Shown here piece by piece: positions 1 to 8,239 of a stretch of 64,000 nt of DNA. Position 1 is the stretch's first letter. Every line of letters starts with the position of its first letter. The notes beneath the pieces were generated by a model. The model was not told where the DNA came from. It worked only from the letters and a program-made list of their open reading frames with translations, and made no database searches. Source of the stretch: Adiantum capillus-veneris (Eukaryota; Streptophyta; Polypodiopsida; Polypodiales; Pteridaceae); assembly GCA_014529385.2 (NCBI GenBank), contig CM043964.1, forward strand, positions 105,511,587-105,575,586, written 5' to 3'. The position numbers and the translations under genes were made by a program.

Positions 1-195
1 CCAAAAATCAAGTATGAGCCATGAGCACCTATAACTTAGAAAATTGCCAAAAAATGCAAAGAAGTCTCTGCAAGCCAAATTTTGAGTTATGGACCACTTT
101 ATTTTATCCAAATCACCTCATATCACATACACAGAGTCTATACAATGCTTAGAACCAATTTGTACAAAAAAAAAGATGATTTTGGTAGAAAAGTT

Positions 196-211
196 AATAA
201 TCACGATTATT
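196..211. repeat. Imperfect palindrome, ATCGCGAT-type module (H leader copy 1)
   Basis: AATAATCACGATTATT: a 16-bp dyad with one central mismatch (CA in place of CG). It is followed by TTAC, as in the second H copy. The mismatch is what deamination of a methylated CpG would produce. Confidence 0.6.
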
Positions 212-488
212 TACTTTTTAGCCAAAATGGGGGAATTTTGATATTTTACCATCATACATCCAAAGTACATGATGTGTTAAGTCCACTAGCCAAGTCTGAA
301 CCAATTTGGAGCTTAAAATCTCAAATTTCCTCTATATCTACTATTTCAGAGACCTAAAGCCAAAATCTGGTACCATTTTCACCCTATGCATCCAAATGAG
401 CCCATATTTCACTCAGAGCATGTATTTGGTATATACTTCAAGCTTGTGATGCCAAGTTTGCAAAATGTTGAAAAAATTACTCAACTGT

Positions 489-506
489 AAATAATCGCGA
501 TTATTT
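489..506. repeat. Perfect 18-bp palindrome with ATCGCGAT core (H leader copy 2)
   Basis: AAATAATCGCGATTATTT reads the same on both strands. The core octamer recurs in the D LTRs (3038-3045, 43950-43957), in the D leader and at 58394-58401. Confidence 0.75.
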
Positions 507-695
507 ACTTTGGTTGCAAATTTTTGTATGAACTTTACAATTTTGTTCCTTGCATGTTTTTATGCATCTATGCTTGCTCAAAAATGATTTGAAGCAAATT
601 GGACCAAAATTGTCAACATTTCAGACTAAAGGAAACTTCAGAGAAAAATCTATCAAATCTGCTAACTTTCACACTCTATTCACTGTACAGGAGCC

Positions 696-1541
696 ATGCA
701 AGCAACAGAGAGGGCCAAGAAGAAGCTCAACCAGAAAGAGTTGCAAGAACTACCAGCATACCAACTGGACCCAGATTCAGTCAAAACCGCCAAGGCAACC
801 TATCCCTCAAAGGAACAGCTTGAGGAGCATCACACCATAATGTTCACTGGCAGATTCAAGAGTGAGGAGGGACATCATGTAGAGTTGCAACTCCTACCAA
901 AAGAAGTGTATGATGTCGTCTCAAAGCCCGAAACCAAAGATGCCAATCGATGGCTAGGACTTAGAGATTTCTACGAACAAGAGCCGTGTAGAGTGGACTT
1001 CCAAAAAGCTTACGAGCTTTTGTCCACGATCAAGGAAGATGGACCTCCGCAGATTTTTGACCCACAAGGGTACAAAGTTGAAGTGGTGATCACCAAGGAA
1101 ATAGTGGCAGAATCACTCAGACTGCCTACAGAGGGAATGACAATGAGGGCAAGGGATAGGAAGACGGCCGGAACTTTCACAAAAGAAATCACCGTGGCCA
1201 CCTTTGTGAACCTTATTCACAAGCAGGTTGAAGAACCAACCAGGTATACCACCAACACTTCCATTTCCTCGCTAAGAGGCCGCCAAGGTATACAATGCCA
1301 AACCATGCGGTTTGCCAGCACCTTCACACAAGTCCTCAAGTCAACAACCAGGCAACCAGTTGACCATGCTCAATATGTCTTGACCACTTTGAAAGGAGTA
1401 AAGAAAGAAGGAAAGATCACATACCTGGGTGCACTAGAGGTGTTGACAAGAATTGCATACCATGCCATCGGCATGACCGATAACCTACTACCTGCCCCAA
1501 ATCAAAACACTTGGATAGTGTCAGCTCCACCATCTCCTTGA
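696..1541 (+). CDS. Retroelement H protein, N-terminal segment
   Basis: A 281-codon open segment starting at ATG 696, directly after the H leader, and ending at TGA 1539-1541. The protein is hydrophilic and globular-looking, with no zinc knuckle or protease motif. A stretch around residues 115-160 (IFDPQGYKVEV, then an ITKEIVAESLRLPTEG region) has the look of N-terminal domains in large plant LTR-element proteins of unknown role; that resemblance is from memory and weak. The frame continues after this stop through 1674-2237 and 2409-2690 and, by inference, on the other strand from 43349. It is therefore probably the start of one long protein now broken by nonsense mutations. The function is not recognised; a gag-like structural role is possible. 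Confidence 0.6.
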   Translation: MQATERAKKKLNQKELQELPAYQLDPDSVKTAKATYPSKEQLEEHHTIMFTGRFKSEEGHHVELQLLPKEVYDVVSKPETKDANRWLGLRDFYEQEPCRVDFQKAYELLSTIKEDGPPQIFDPQGYKVEVVITKEIVAESLRLPTEGMTMRARDRKTAGTFTKEITVATFVNLIHKQVEEPTRYTTNTSISSLRGRQGIQCQTMRFASTFTQVLKSTTRQPVDHAQYVLTTLKGVKKEGKITYLGALEVLTRIAYHAIGMTDNLLPAPNQNTWIVSAPPSP

Positions 1542-1673
1542 GCTACAACATCGACCAAGTGATCCTATAAATCTGATGGAGAATCTGCTGAAAGCTCACT
1601 AGAACGGCACAACAGTGAGATCTCGGATAATGAAGAAAGAAGAGCGCGCATAGAAGAAATAAAGAGAAAAGTC

Positions 1674-2237
1674 GTGGCAGCACACCAGGAAGAGCCTGTG
1701 CAAAAGCAAGTCCGGTTTGAAAGAGAGAAACGTTCATACCAACACAGCCACCATGCACAAGGAAAGGACCCGGAAAAGTGGGTGCCTATTGACCTTAAAG
1801 GGCTTAGAACAAAGCATCATACCAGGAAGCAATTTGAAGATCCAACGGAATCCTTGGAAACGATGTACCAAGAAGCGGAAGCTTTAAAGGTGAAAGAAGC
1901 CAAAGAAGCGGCGAGAAAAGTGAAAGAGGCAGAAGAAGAACAAAAGAGAGCAGAGGAAACCACTGCACAAGGAGAAGCACAACATGCCCAAGGTGATGTG
2001 TCTCCTCGCATCTCTTCTCCTGTGTCTGAACACCAAGATCAACCAATGCTGAGCCCACAACCATCATCGGCAGTTAAAGCCACAACAAATGAGCCAACAA
2101 AAGAAGCAAAAGATGAACAAGAAAAATCAGCTGAAGCTACACAAGAAGTTGAACAACAAGAAGCAGCGGAAACAACACAACAAGCAGATGTATCTAATAA
2201 AGAGAAGCAAATAGAGAAAGAGCCAGAGACCGAATAG
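1674..2237 (+). CDS. Retroelement H protein, charged middle segment
   Basis: Same reading frame as 696-1541, after in-frame TGA codons at 1539 and 1560. The frame is open from 1563, so the real segment begins before the GTG at 1674. It is very rich in Glu, Lys, Ala and Gln (for example VKEAKEAARKVKEAEEEQKR), giving a long charged helix or coiled-coil prediction. It ends at TAG 2235-2237, but the frame continues with a Ser/Thr/Glu-rich stretch to TAG 2373 and TAA 2397. No catalytic motif is present. It reads as a spacer or helical part of a structural protein. Confidence 0.55.
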   Translation: MAAHQEEPVQKQVRFEREKRSYQHSHHAQGKDPEKWVPIDLKGLRTKHHTRKQFEDPTESLETMYQEAEALKVKEAKEAARKVKEAEEEQKRAEETTAQGEAQHAQGDVSPRISSPVSEHQDQPMLSPQPSSAVKATTNEPTKEAKDEQEKSAEATQEVEQQEAAETTQQADVSNKEKQIEKEPETE

Positions 2238-2408
2238 GCAGCCAGTCCTACACCAGAAGAGGACTCTGCAAGATTTGAGCACACAAGAGAACAAGAGTCC
2301 GAGGAAACACCCTCCACCTCAACACATCAAGATAAGGCTGAGATACAACTCTCTACCTCAACAGAAAAAGATTAGCTGACACAAAGGCAACATCAGTAAC
2401 CAGCAGCA

Positions 2409-2690
2409 ATGGCGCAGCCAAAGGTAAAAGAATATGCAGAGACATTAAGACAAATAACACAAAGCAAAGATTGGCAATCAAATGATGAAGTCATCCTGCA
2501 AGTGAACGAATATGCCAAGCAAATGCAGGAGATGACAGAACGACTTCGCTCAGCAGCACTTGGCCATAGCACACGGGCCAAAGAGTTAGAAATGGTGATC
2601 GACACACTCCAAGGGGAGATAGAAGACAGACTTACTGTCATCACTGATCTCCAGAGGCAAGTGCAGGATTTAAGAGCAGAAGCTGAATAG
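2409..2690 (+). CDS. Retroelement H protein, coiled-coil segment
   Basis: A 93-codon segment in the same frame as the two upstream pieces, ending at TAG 2688-2690. It shows heptad-like spacing of hydrophobic residues (MQEMTERLRSAALGH, then LEMVIDTLQGEIEDRL), typical of a coiled coil. After the stop the frame stays open to the D insertion point at 2709. The reading frame on the minus strand starting at 43349 continues in phase with more coiled-coil sequence (KEIEELGELLTKL), which is why I treat 2709 and 43349 as once adjacent. Confidence 0.6.
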   Translation: MAQPKVKEYAETLRQITQSKDWQSNDEVILQVNEYAKQMQEMTERLRSAALGHSTRAKELEMVIDTLQGEIEDRLTVITDLQRQVQDLRAEAE

Positions 2691-2704
2691 CATCAGCTCG
2701 CAAC

Positions 2705-2709
2705 AAGAG
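2705..2709. other. Target-site duplication AAGAG of element D, left end
   Basis: AAGAG abuts the outer end of the minus-oriented LTR at 2710. The outer flank of the plus-oriented D LTR at 43355 is CTCTT, its exact reverse complement. A 5-bp duplication is usual for Ty3/gypsy insertions. Confidence 0.7.
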
Positions 2710-3639
2710 TGTTTGCGGGTCGCCGCGATGGACGTCCATAGCATAGCCTTCAGGCATCAACATAAATATCAATACCAAGGAAGAAACTCGGATGAGGCAT
2801 GGAAACTCACTAGGGTGTCAATCCTAATGAAGTGAACTTGAAGAGATGCAACTACTAACTCTACAAGCAAATCAAACGCACTAAAGCCAAGTAATATGCA
2901 TATGTCCTTCTACACAGCTCTACAGTCATCACGCCTGTTTACCATGCAAATCATATCGGATTCGCACGAAACTTGAAGGGAAGCTACAGGGGACTATCAG
3001 GAGCATATCCTTCACAACATTCTGGATGGGTACATGGATCGCGATTATTCATCCCAATGTACGCAAAAACAGTAAACGAATGATCCTAAAGGGTCATTTT
3101 TGGGTCCCTAAAGCCTCTCCTAGGGTCAAAACAACATAAAATACGCATATAAACACTCAAAACAACGATTTAAGGCCACAATGGTTGCATTCGATACTTC
3201 CACCGAATCTTGAATGCTTACACTTGAATGAAAGATCAGAGTAAGAAGAACACAATGCAATAAACAAAACTGAATTTGGATTACCATAGCCACAATAGCG
3301 ATGATTACAAGTTGGAGCCAAGAGGTCGCTCTCTGTGCATACAACAACAGTCACTTATCTTCCAAAAAATAATCTCCCTTTCCCACTAATCTTAGTGTAT
3401 TATATACCCAGGGCTTTCTAAAGTGGCCGGTGGCCAACTTCTCATGGACCTTTACATACATCATTGGAAAAATTACATCTTTGACTTAGACTTGACATAG
3501 ATGATTGTCATTAGGCTTTTACAGGGTTTGATGTATTAAACATTGAAAAAATAATGTGACCACATCAAAACTTTGGCCGGTTGACCCAACGGGCGCCTTG
3601 GCTAGGTGGGCACTTGTACGTTGTTATCACCTCCAAACA
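2710..3639 (-). repeat. LTR of element D (3' LTR, minus orientation)
   Basis: 930 bp that begins TGTTTGCGGG and ends CTCCAAACA on the plus strand, so in its own orientation it runs TGTTTGG...CAAACA. It matches the plus-oriented LTR at 43355-44292 over its whole length at roughly 93-95% by eye. A purine tract lies directly beside its U3 end at 3640-3652 and no primer site adjoins its U5 end, so it is a 3' LTR whose body extends to the right. It contains an ATCGCGAT core at 3038-3045 and a TATA-like element. Confidence 0.85.
3398..3406 (-). promoter_or_regulatory. TATA-like box in the D 3' LTR
   Basis: TATATAATA on the minus strand, at the equivalent position to 43589-43597 in the other D LTR. 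Confidence 0.45.
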
Positions 3640-3652
3640 CTCTCCCCTTCCT
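3640..3652 (-). other. Polypurine tract of element D
   Basis: On the minus strand AGGAAGGGGAGAG lies immediately before the LTR start TGTTTGG. This is the expected plus-strand primer site for reverse transcription and fixes the left LTR as the 3' one. Confidence 0.75.
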
Positions 3653-4205
3653 AGCTCGTGTCGTCCCTTGACACGACCATTTGTAGTTTGGTCTTCTTGT
3701 TGCTGAGACTCCCCCCTTCCTTGATTGAGTTATACCTGGCATGTTTTGCTTGTTCAAATGGGGTGCCCATTTGCCTTTGATTGATGAACATGTGTTCTTT
3801 GTGATTTGGATGTTGTGGACGAGGCATTTGTGCATGTTGTTGCACATCCTGCTTTACCTTTCCATTTGTGCAGTTGGTCGATGATACCTGCTTCTTTGGA
3901 TACTTTGCCTCCTGGTGCAATTGACTTTTTATTGGAGCTCGTATCTCAGAATGTTTGAGACTTTGACGTGTGTGCATTGGCATCTCCAATTTGATTTTCT
4001 TTGCCACTTTGTCAATAGAGCTTTGTTGGTATCTTTGAAGATAAGAGCTGCTCTTGTCGAAGCGTAGTTGAGAACAATGTGGGCCCACTTTATCTCTTTG
4101 AAGATCATGTAACAAATTCTTTATTGTTTCATTTGATGGAAGGAATATATACAATAGAATAGTGATGGGTGTTTCTAAAATAGGGTCTAGAACCTGAATG
4201 ACCAA
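3651..4205 (-). CDS. Element D 3'-terminal ORF, unknown product
   Basis: A 184-codon ORF on the minus strand that ends within the polypurine tract before the 3' LTR, where plant LTR elements often carry extra ORFs. It is rich in Gln, Lys, His and Pro, without a zinc knuckle, protease, RT or integrase motif. The N-terminal 60 residues are more hydrophobic (ETPITILLYIFLPSNETI). The nucleotide stretch near its 3' end (GTGTCAAGGGACG) has a close counterpart beside the presumed 3' LTR of H near 41805-41815, supporting a related origin. Function unknown. Confidence 0.45.
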   Translation of the reverse strand: MVIQVLDPILETPITILLYIFLPSNETIKNLLHDLQRDKVGPHCSQLRFDKSSSYLQRYQQSSIDKVAKKIKLEMPMHTRQSLKHSEIRAPIKSQLHQEAKYPKKQVSSTNCTNGKVKQDVQQHAQMPRPQHPNHKEHMFINQRQMGTPFEQAKHARYNSIKEGGSLSNKKTKLQMVVSRDDTS

Positions 4206-4776
4206 AGGGAAAAACCCAGTGGGAAAAAATGCCTTTGATATACGCTCTTATTGGGGTTGAACACTTGGAAGTTGAGTACCTGTTCCTGCAAGGTGAGTGC
4301 TTGGGAGAAATAAAGTAAGAGTGCGTAATGCAAGTGCCAATTATGGGACACTCTATATGCACACAAGAGTTCTTTCAAGAAAATCATGCGGTGTGAAAAA
4401 TGAGTTGTTGGGTGCTTCAAGGAACAAATATAACACATGTGATATCCAAGGACATCTCAATAGCTTCCACATTTCCAAGAAGGGTTTTTGATGTTGAAGC
4501 TTCTCAACTCATTACTCACTATGCATAGTGCGTGAGTGTCTTTTGGACTCTCTTCTTCACTTTACCAAACTTAAAATACATAGACTTGGACTCTTATGCT
4601 CACCTATACCAGCATGAGTGACACAACATAAATATGCTCAACTCCTCCACCTTGAGCAATACCTAGAATAGCTAAGACTCTTAGACCACAGGGAATATTA
4701 CTTGAAGCTTTGGGACTAATGCCTTGCTCATTTAGTGGCTCAGTTGCCCGACTCTTGACTTTTATGCCATGTATTT
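4206..4776 (-). other. Element D body, decayed coding or spacer
   Basis: This lies between two minus-strand D ORFs. Short open stretches on the minus strand (around 4187-4438) lead towards the 3651-4205 ORF in another frame, suggesting a frameshifted continuous coding region. No domain is recognisable. Confidence 0.35.
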
Positions 4777-5658
4777 TTAATGGCAACTTGGACTTACCTG
4801 TTCATGGCCTGAAACCCAATGCCATAAGTTCTTGAGATTAAGGCCTCTATCATTGCTTTGGTCTTTGGATGCCACCATATTTTCAAGTAAGTTGGCATAC
4901 TTTGACTCCTCTAGCTTCTTTTGTTGCATGGGATGTTCCGTAAGGAGGCCGCATTGTTGTACCTTTACTTTTTCTTCTTTATGAGGAGCCTGAGTTTTCA
5001 ACAATGGTTTTGGGACCCACTTTGTTCTTGCTTCATGAGTTGCTCCCTTGACTTGATGGACACTAGGCTTTTGTATCCATACTTGGCTATTACCATTGTA
5101 AAAGCCTTGCTTTTGTAGTAGAAGACGAGGGATCCATTTTGAGGTTGTTTCTCCCTTGGTTGTGCTTAGTTTCCATTGGCTCTTTGTTGTTGTTGATTGT
5201 CTTTGAGTGGGGTCCTTTGCTACTTGGTTGTTCCTAGTGGCTCTAGGTTGAGCAACTACTTTGGGTAACCATATTTGGGTGTTACCTTCATAGAATCCTT
5301 GTGCTTCAAGTAGCTTGACGTGAACCATTCTATTCTTTGTCTTCATTTGGCCTTGTAGGGTAGCTTGATAAATATCTGACTTTGGTACCCATATTTGTTG
5401 TATTGTTTGCTTCTTTGAAGCTCTTTTCTTTTGCTTCTTCCTTCTCCTAGTTGAGTTGGTTGTCTTGCATTGAATGCTCGGCTTGTTCTTTGTGGGGTTT
5501 CTTTGTAAGGGTGAGAAGTTCCATGACGTTACCTTGGGCTTTTTGGCCCAAACATCATTTGAGGCCACCCATCCTGTCGCCTTTTGTTGTTGAGATTGTT
5601 CTTGAGAGTGTATCCAAATTGGATCTTTGACTTTAATGTGTTCCTTGGATACCAACAC
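4777..5658 (-). CDS. Element D 3' ORF with repeated W-(V/I/L)-P-K motif
   Basis: A 293-codon open segment starting at GTG 5658; the frame is also open upstream to the element 2 insertion point. It is strongly basic and rich in Lys, Gln and Thr. A short motif recurs about five times: QIWVPK, QIWLPK, SKWIPR, QVWIQK and TKWVPK, two of them preceded by GFYEGNTQ or GFYNGNSQ. This implies an internal repeat of roughly 55-60 residues. There is no enzyme motif. It may be a nucleic-acid-binding or structural protein. Element 2 cut this coding region from the part at 15765-16428. Confidence 0.5.
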   Translation of the reverse strand: MLVSKEHIKVKDPIWIHSQEQSQQQKATGWVASNDVWAKKPKVTSWNFSPLQRNPTKNKPSIQCKTTNSTRRRKKQKKRASKKQTIQQIWVPKSDIYQATLQGQMKTKNRMVHVKLLEAQGFYEGNTQIWLPKVVAQPRATRNNQVAKDPTQRQSTTTKSQWKLSTTKGETTSKWIPRLLLQKQGFYNGNSQVWIQKPSVHQVKGATHEARTKWVPKPLLKTQAPHKEEKVKVQQCGLLTEHPMQQKKLEESKYANLLENMVASKDQSNDRGLNLKNLWHWVSGHEQVSPSCH

Positions 5659-5694
5659 CTGCTTGACATTTCTTTGCTTCTTTTGTAGACTTTG

Positions 5695-5698
5695 CTGC
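5695..5698. other. Target-site duplication CTGC of element 2, left
   Basis: CTGC precedes the 5' LTR and is repeated after the 3' LTR at 15761-15764. Four bases match; a fifth does not, either because the duplication is 4 bp or because it has mutated. Confidence 0.6.
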
Positions 5699-7678
5699 TG
5701 AGTAGTGTTAAATGGTAACCTTGCATTTGCACTACATTTCTACTCAAATGTATATATTTTTTTATCAAAGTTTTAATCTAGTGTTCATTCTCTCTTTCCG
5801 TAATAGCCTTTTTCCATACAAACACCTTACCCTTCTTAGATCTTTATGCATTTACATCATATTTCTCTCTTCATGCTAAATGTAAATAGTAAACTTAATT
5901 CTACTCTCCTAGTTTTTACTGCATATTCTTTTAACTAATTACCTTTACTAATTTAAATAGCTATCTACATCCCATAATTTGTAAATAAATAATTTATGGG
6001 CACTTATCTTACCCATCTTCTCTCAAGGGTAGGGTTAACCTTGTAGGCCTTCCCTTCCCCACCACTATGTGATCCAACTCTTGGATCATTTACTTGTGTT
6101 GGTCAAAAAATCTTAAATATAATGTATATCCCCAATAAATCAAAATTTATTGGAGCCTACCTCATTTGTTTAAGGTGGATTCTCTTTTGAAAAAAGCATG
6201 CTACACCTTGGATGCATGCTAAAGGGCCCCCTACAAGGAGACTTGGTTCAAACGGTGTTTTGGATGCATCTTGAATGCCTTAGCTCATGGGTATACTTAA
6301 GGAACACTCCAAAATCATCTTAAACACTTTGAGAAGGTCAACTTTTCCTTTTACAGCACCCAATTCTGAGTTACAGGTTGAAAGTTATGGTGAAAACAAG
6401 GTGCTGCGGACACTGTTACTGCATGTCAAAGTTACAATCAGGTAAACCACAAAGGTGAAAAGTTTTCTTGACTTCTCTAACATTCTAAAATACCAATGGG
6501 GAGTTAAAAACCACTTGCACGTGGAGGGGTCGGCTCAAGATGCTTCCAAAGACACAACAAACAGGATGGGGACACTCTGCAGGAGCCACTGGAGGGACAT
6601 CATGGTGGGGCCCACATACATTATCAACCCTTATGGAGCCTCCACGACTTAAAAGGATATTTTTAATGAAAAAATAAGTCCCTTATTTGCATAATTGAAG
6701 GAATGGTCAAAAGGGAACCTAACTATGGTTAATTACCTACCCTAGTCAAGTTTAACCTAACCCAAAGTCTTGTACAGCTATAAAAAGGCCCTTTGGAAAG
6801 CACAAAAATACACACACCTACTCCATTGCTGCAAATAAGCTCCTCTAAGGTTAGGGAAGCCCTAATCTCTCTCTCCTCTTGTCTCCCTATCCATTTCCTA
6901 AGCTCGCTATCATAAGCGGCACCATCGAGAGAGCATCAATATGCTATTGCTACCATTCTCTTGCAAACATTTCTCTTACCATACTCATCCCTAAATAAGG
7001 ATTGTAGATTCTATATGAGAGCAAGGATATCAAGTCCAATGATCCATCTCATGGTTTGATCAACAAATTGTTGCAATTAGGGTGTCGTCGTCACACTTTT
7101 GCTCTAAACGCATGTAAAATTGGTAAGCATATCTTGGCAGCTTCTCATATTTTGTGCTCATTGGGTTGCTTGTTTGTTGAGAAAGTTTTTGTGCACCATG
7201 GTGCCTATTTGCTTGGCTTGTCTCTTTATGTTGTGTGTAAATAAGTCTTGGGGCTGCATAGATGGAGAAGAGCTCTCTATGCATGCCGCCTTATGTGTGT
7301 AAGTAGTCTCTTCTTTTGGGAAAGGAAAGGAGTTGTCAAGTATTTGTGCATTATGGTGTTTTGAGTTTTGAGGTTTTGTGCTTGATTTTCTTAGAAGTAT
7401 ATGAGCACTAATATGGTGAAGGTCAATCTTTGCATGTGAGTTTGTGCAGTGTTCAAAGGGATTGCTTAAGGAGTGTGTGTTGAATGGTTGAAGGGCATTT
7501 TGTGTTGAAGCACATAAGGAAGGTGTGTGTGTGTGTGTTGTATATGGTTTGTTTTGGTTTCCTTGTTTCTCCATAAAAGAGGGTGGCGCCCCTAAGAAAT
7601 ATGCGTGTGTAGGGTCTCACGGAGTGGTTGTCTGGTGGGAGCCTTTAGTTGAGCCCCATCTCAAGAAATCCACTCTCA
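5699..7678 (+). repeat. 5' LTR of element 2
   Basis: 1980 bp from TGAGTAG to CTCTCA, almost identical to 13782-15760. It includes a (GT)n run near 7525 and a TATA box at 6779. Predicted short ORFs inside it, including one of 138 codons on the minus strand, are LTR sequence rather than genes. Confidence 0.9.
6779..6788 (+). promoter_or_regulatory. TATA box of element 2 5' LTR
   Basis: TATAAAAAGG, conserved in the 3' LTR at 14861-14870. It lies about 1.08 kb into the LTR, so U3 would be roughly 1.1 kb. Confidence 0.65.
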
Positions 7679-7684
7679 TATAAG

Positions 7685-7702
7685 TGGTGCCCCCACTGAG
7701 GA
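7685..7702 (+). other. Primer-binding site of element 2
   Basis: TGGTGCCCCCACTGAGGA starts six bases after the LTR. The leading TGG complements a tRNA CCA end. I cannot assign the tRNA with confidence; it is neither the initiator-Met nor the usual Asp-type site. Confidence 0.6.
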
Positions 7703-7712
7703 ACTTTCCTAA

Positions 7713-7943
7713 TTGCCTTCTATTCTCCTCATGAACAATAGAGTTGCACCATATGCTTTTCATTTTTCACAACGCATCAGAATTAACATTTGTGTAAATC
7801 GCAAATTTTTTTACCAACAACGCATTGTTTTTATGTTTGGAGCAGAAAGACTTGGTGAAATCTTGGCATCTCCAAATCCCATCATTCTTCCATTCATTAA
7901 TTATGATGATTCATTTGATGTCCATGTTTTTATTTTGTTTTGA
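7713..7943 (+). CDS. Element 2 leader ORF a
   Basis: A small ORF of 76 codons between the primer site and gag. Its C-terminal third (FGAERLGEILASPNPIILPF, then an INY...DVHVFIL ending) is clearly related to the end of the next ORF, 7982-8239, so the two are a tandem duplicated pair. The product is unknown. Some Tat/Ogre elements are known to carry an extra ORF upstream of gag; whether this corresponds is untested. Confidence 0.45.
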   Translation: MPSILLMNNRVAPYAFHFSQRIRINICVNRKFFYQQRIVFMFGAERLGEILASPNPIILPFINYDDSFDVHVFILF

Positions 7944-7981
7944 GGCAGGGACAAGAGGTGCTTAGATAGCGATCCACTGAA

Positions 7982-8239
7982 ATGAAACTTTCTTCAAGAG
8001 AAAGAAAAAGGAGAACACATTGTCACATGAACCAACCTGGAGCTGCTTCTCCTTTTACACCCATAGCTCGTCAATCTGTGCACATCATAATTGCTACAAA
8101 ATTTAGATTTCAAGCAACCATTAGGAGAATTTTTGGACCCACTCGCCTTAATGAAATTAATGCCTCAATCAACCCTTTCATTTTGCCTATGATAAATTAT
8201 GAACTAACACTTGATGTATATATTTTCATTTTGATGTGA
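7982..8239 (+). CDS. Element 2 leader ORF b, related to ORF a
   Basis: 85 codons, starting MKLSSRERK and ending in an INY...DVYIFIL segment that matches ORF a at about 22 of 37 positions. The stop overlaps the open gag frame. The N-terminal half differs from ORF a. The conserved C-terminal pattern in both copies suggests that a protein rather than random sequence was once maintained. Confidence 0.45.
   Translation: MKLSSRERKRRTHCHMNQPGAASPFTPIARQSVHIIIATKFRFQATIRRIFGPTRLNEINASINPFILPMINYELTLDVYIFILM

Larger units (their letters stand above)
1..695 (+). other. 5' leader of retroelement H with two spaced palindromes
   Basis: AT-rich sequence without a convincing ORF that leads into the H coding frame at 696. 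It holds two related modules about 290 bp apart, each centred on an AATAATCNCGATTATT palindrome (about 196-211 and 489-506) followed by TTTAC. The layout resembles the leader of element D at 44312-46750, where ATCGCGAT palindromes also recur at about 275 bp. No LTR is visible upstream, so the 5' LTR of H lies outside the window or is lost. Assignment as a leader rests on position and this shared architecture. Confidence 0.5.

Noticed and set aside
7158-7574. A 138-codon minus-strand ORF in the element 2 LTR, repeated at 15240-15656
   Set aside because: It lies entirely in LTR sequence, has no domain, and is broken by the usual LTR variation.
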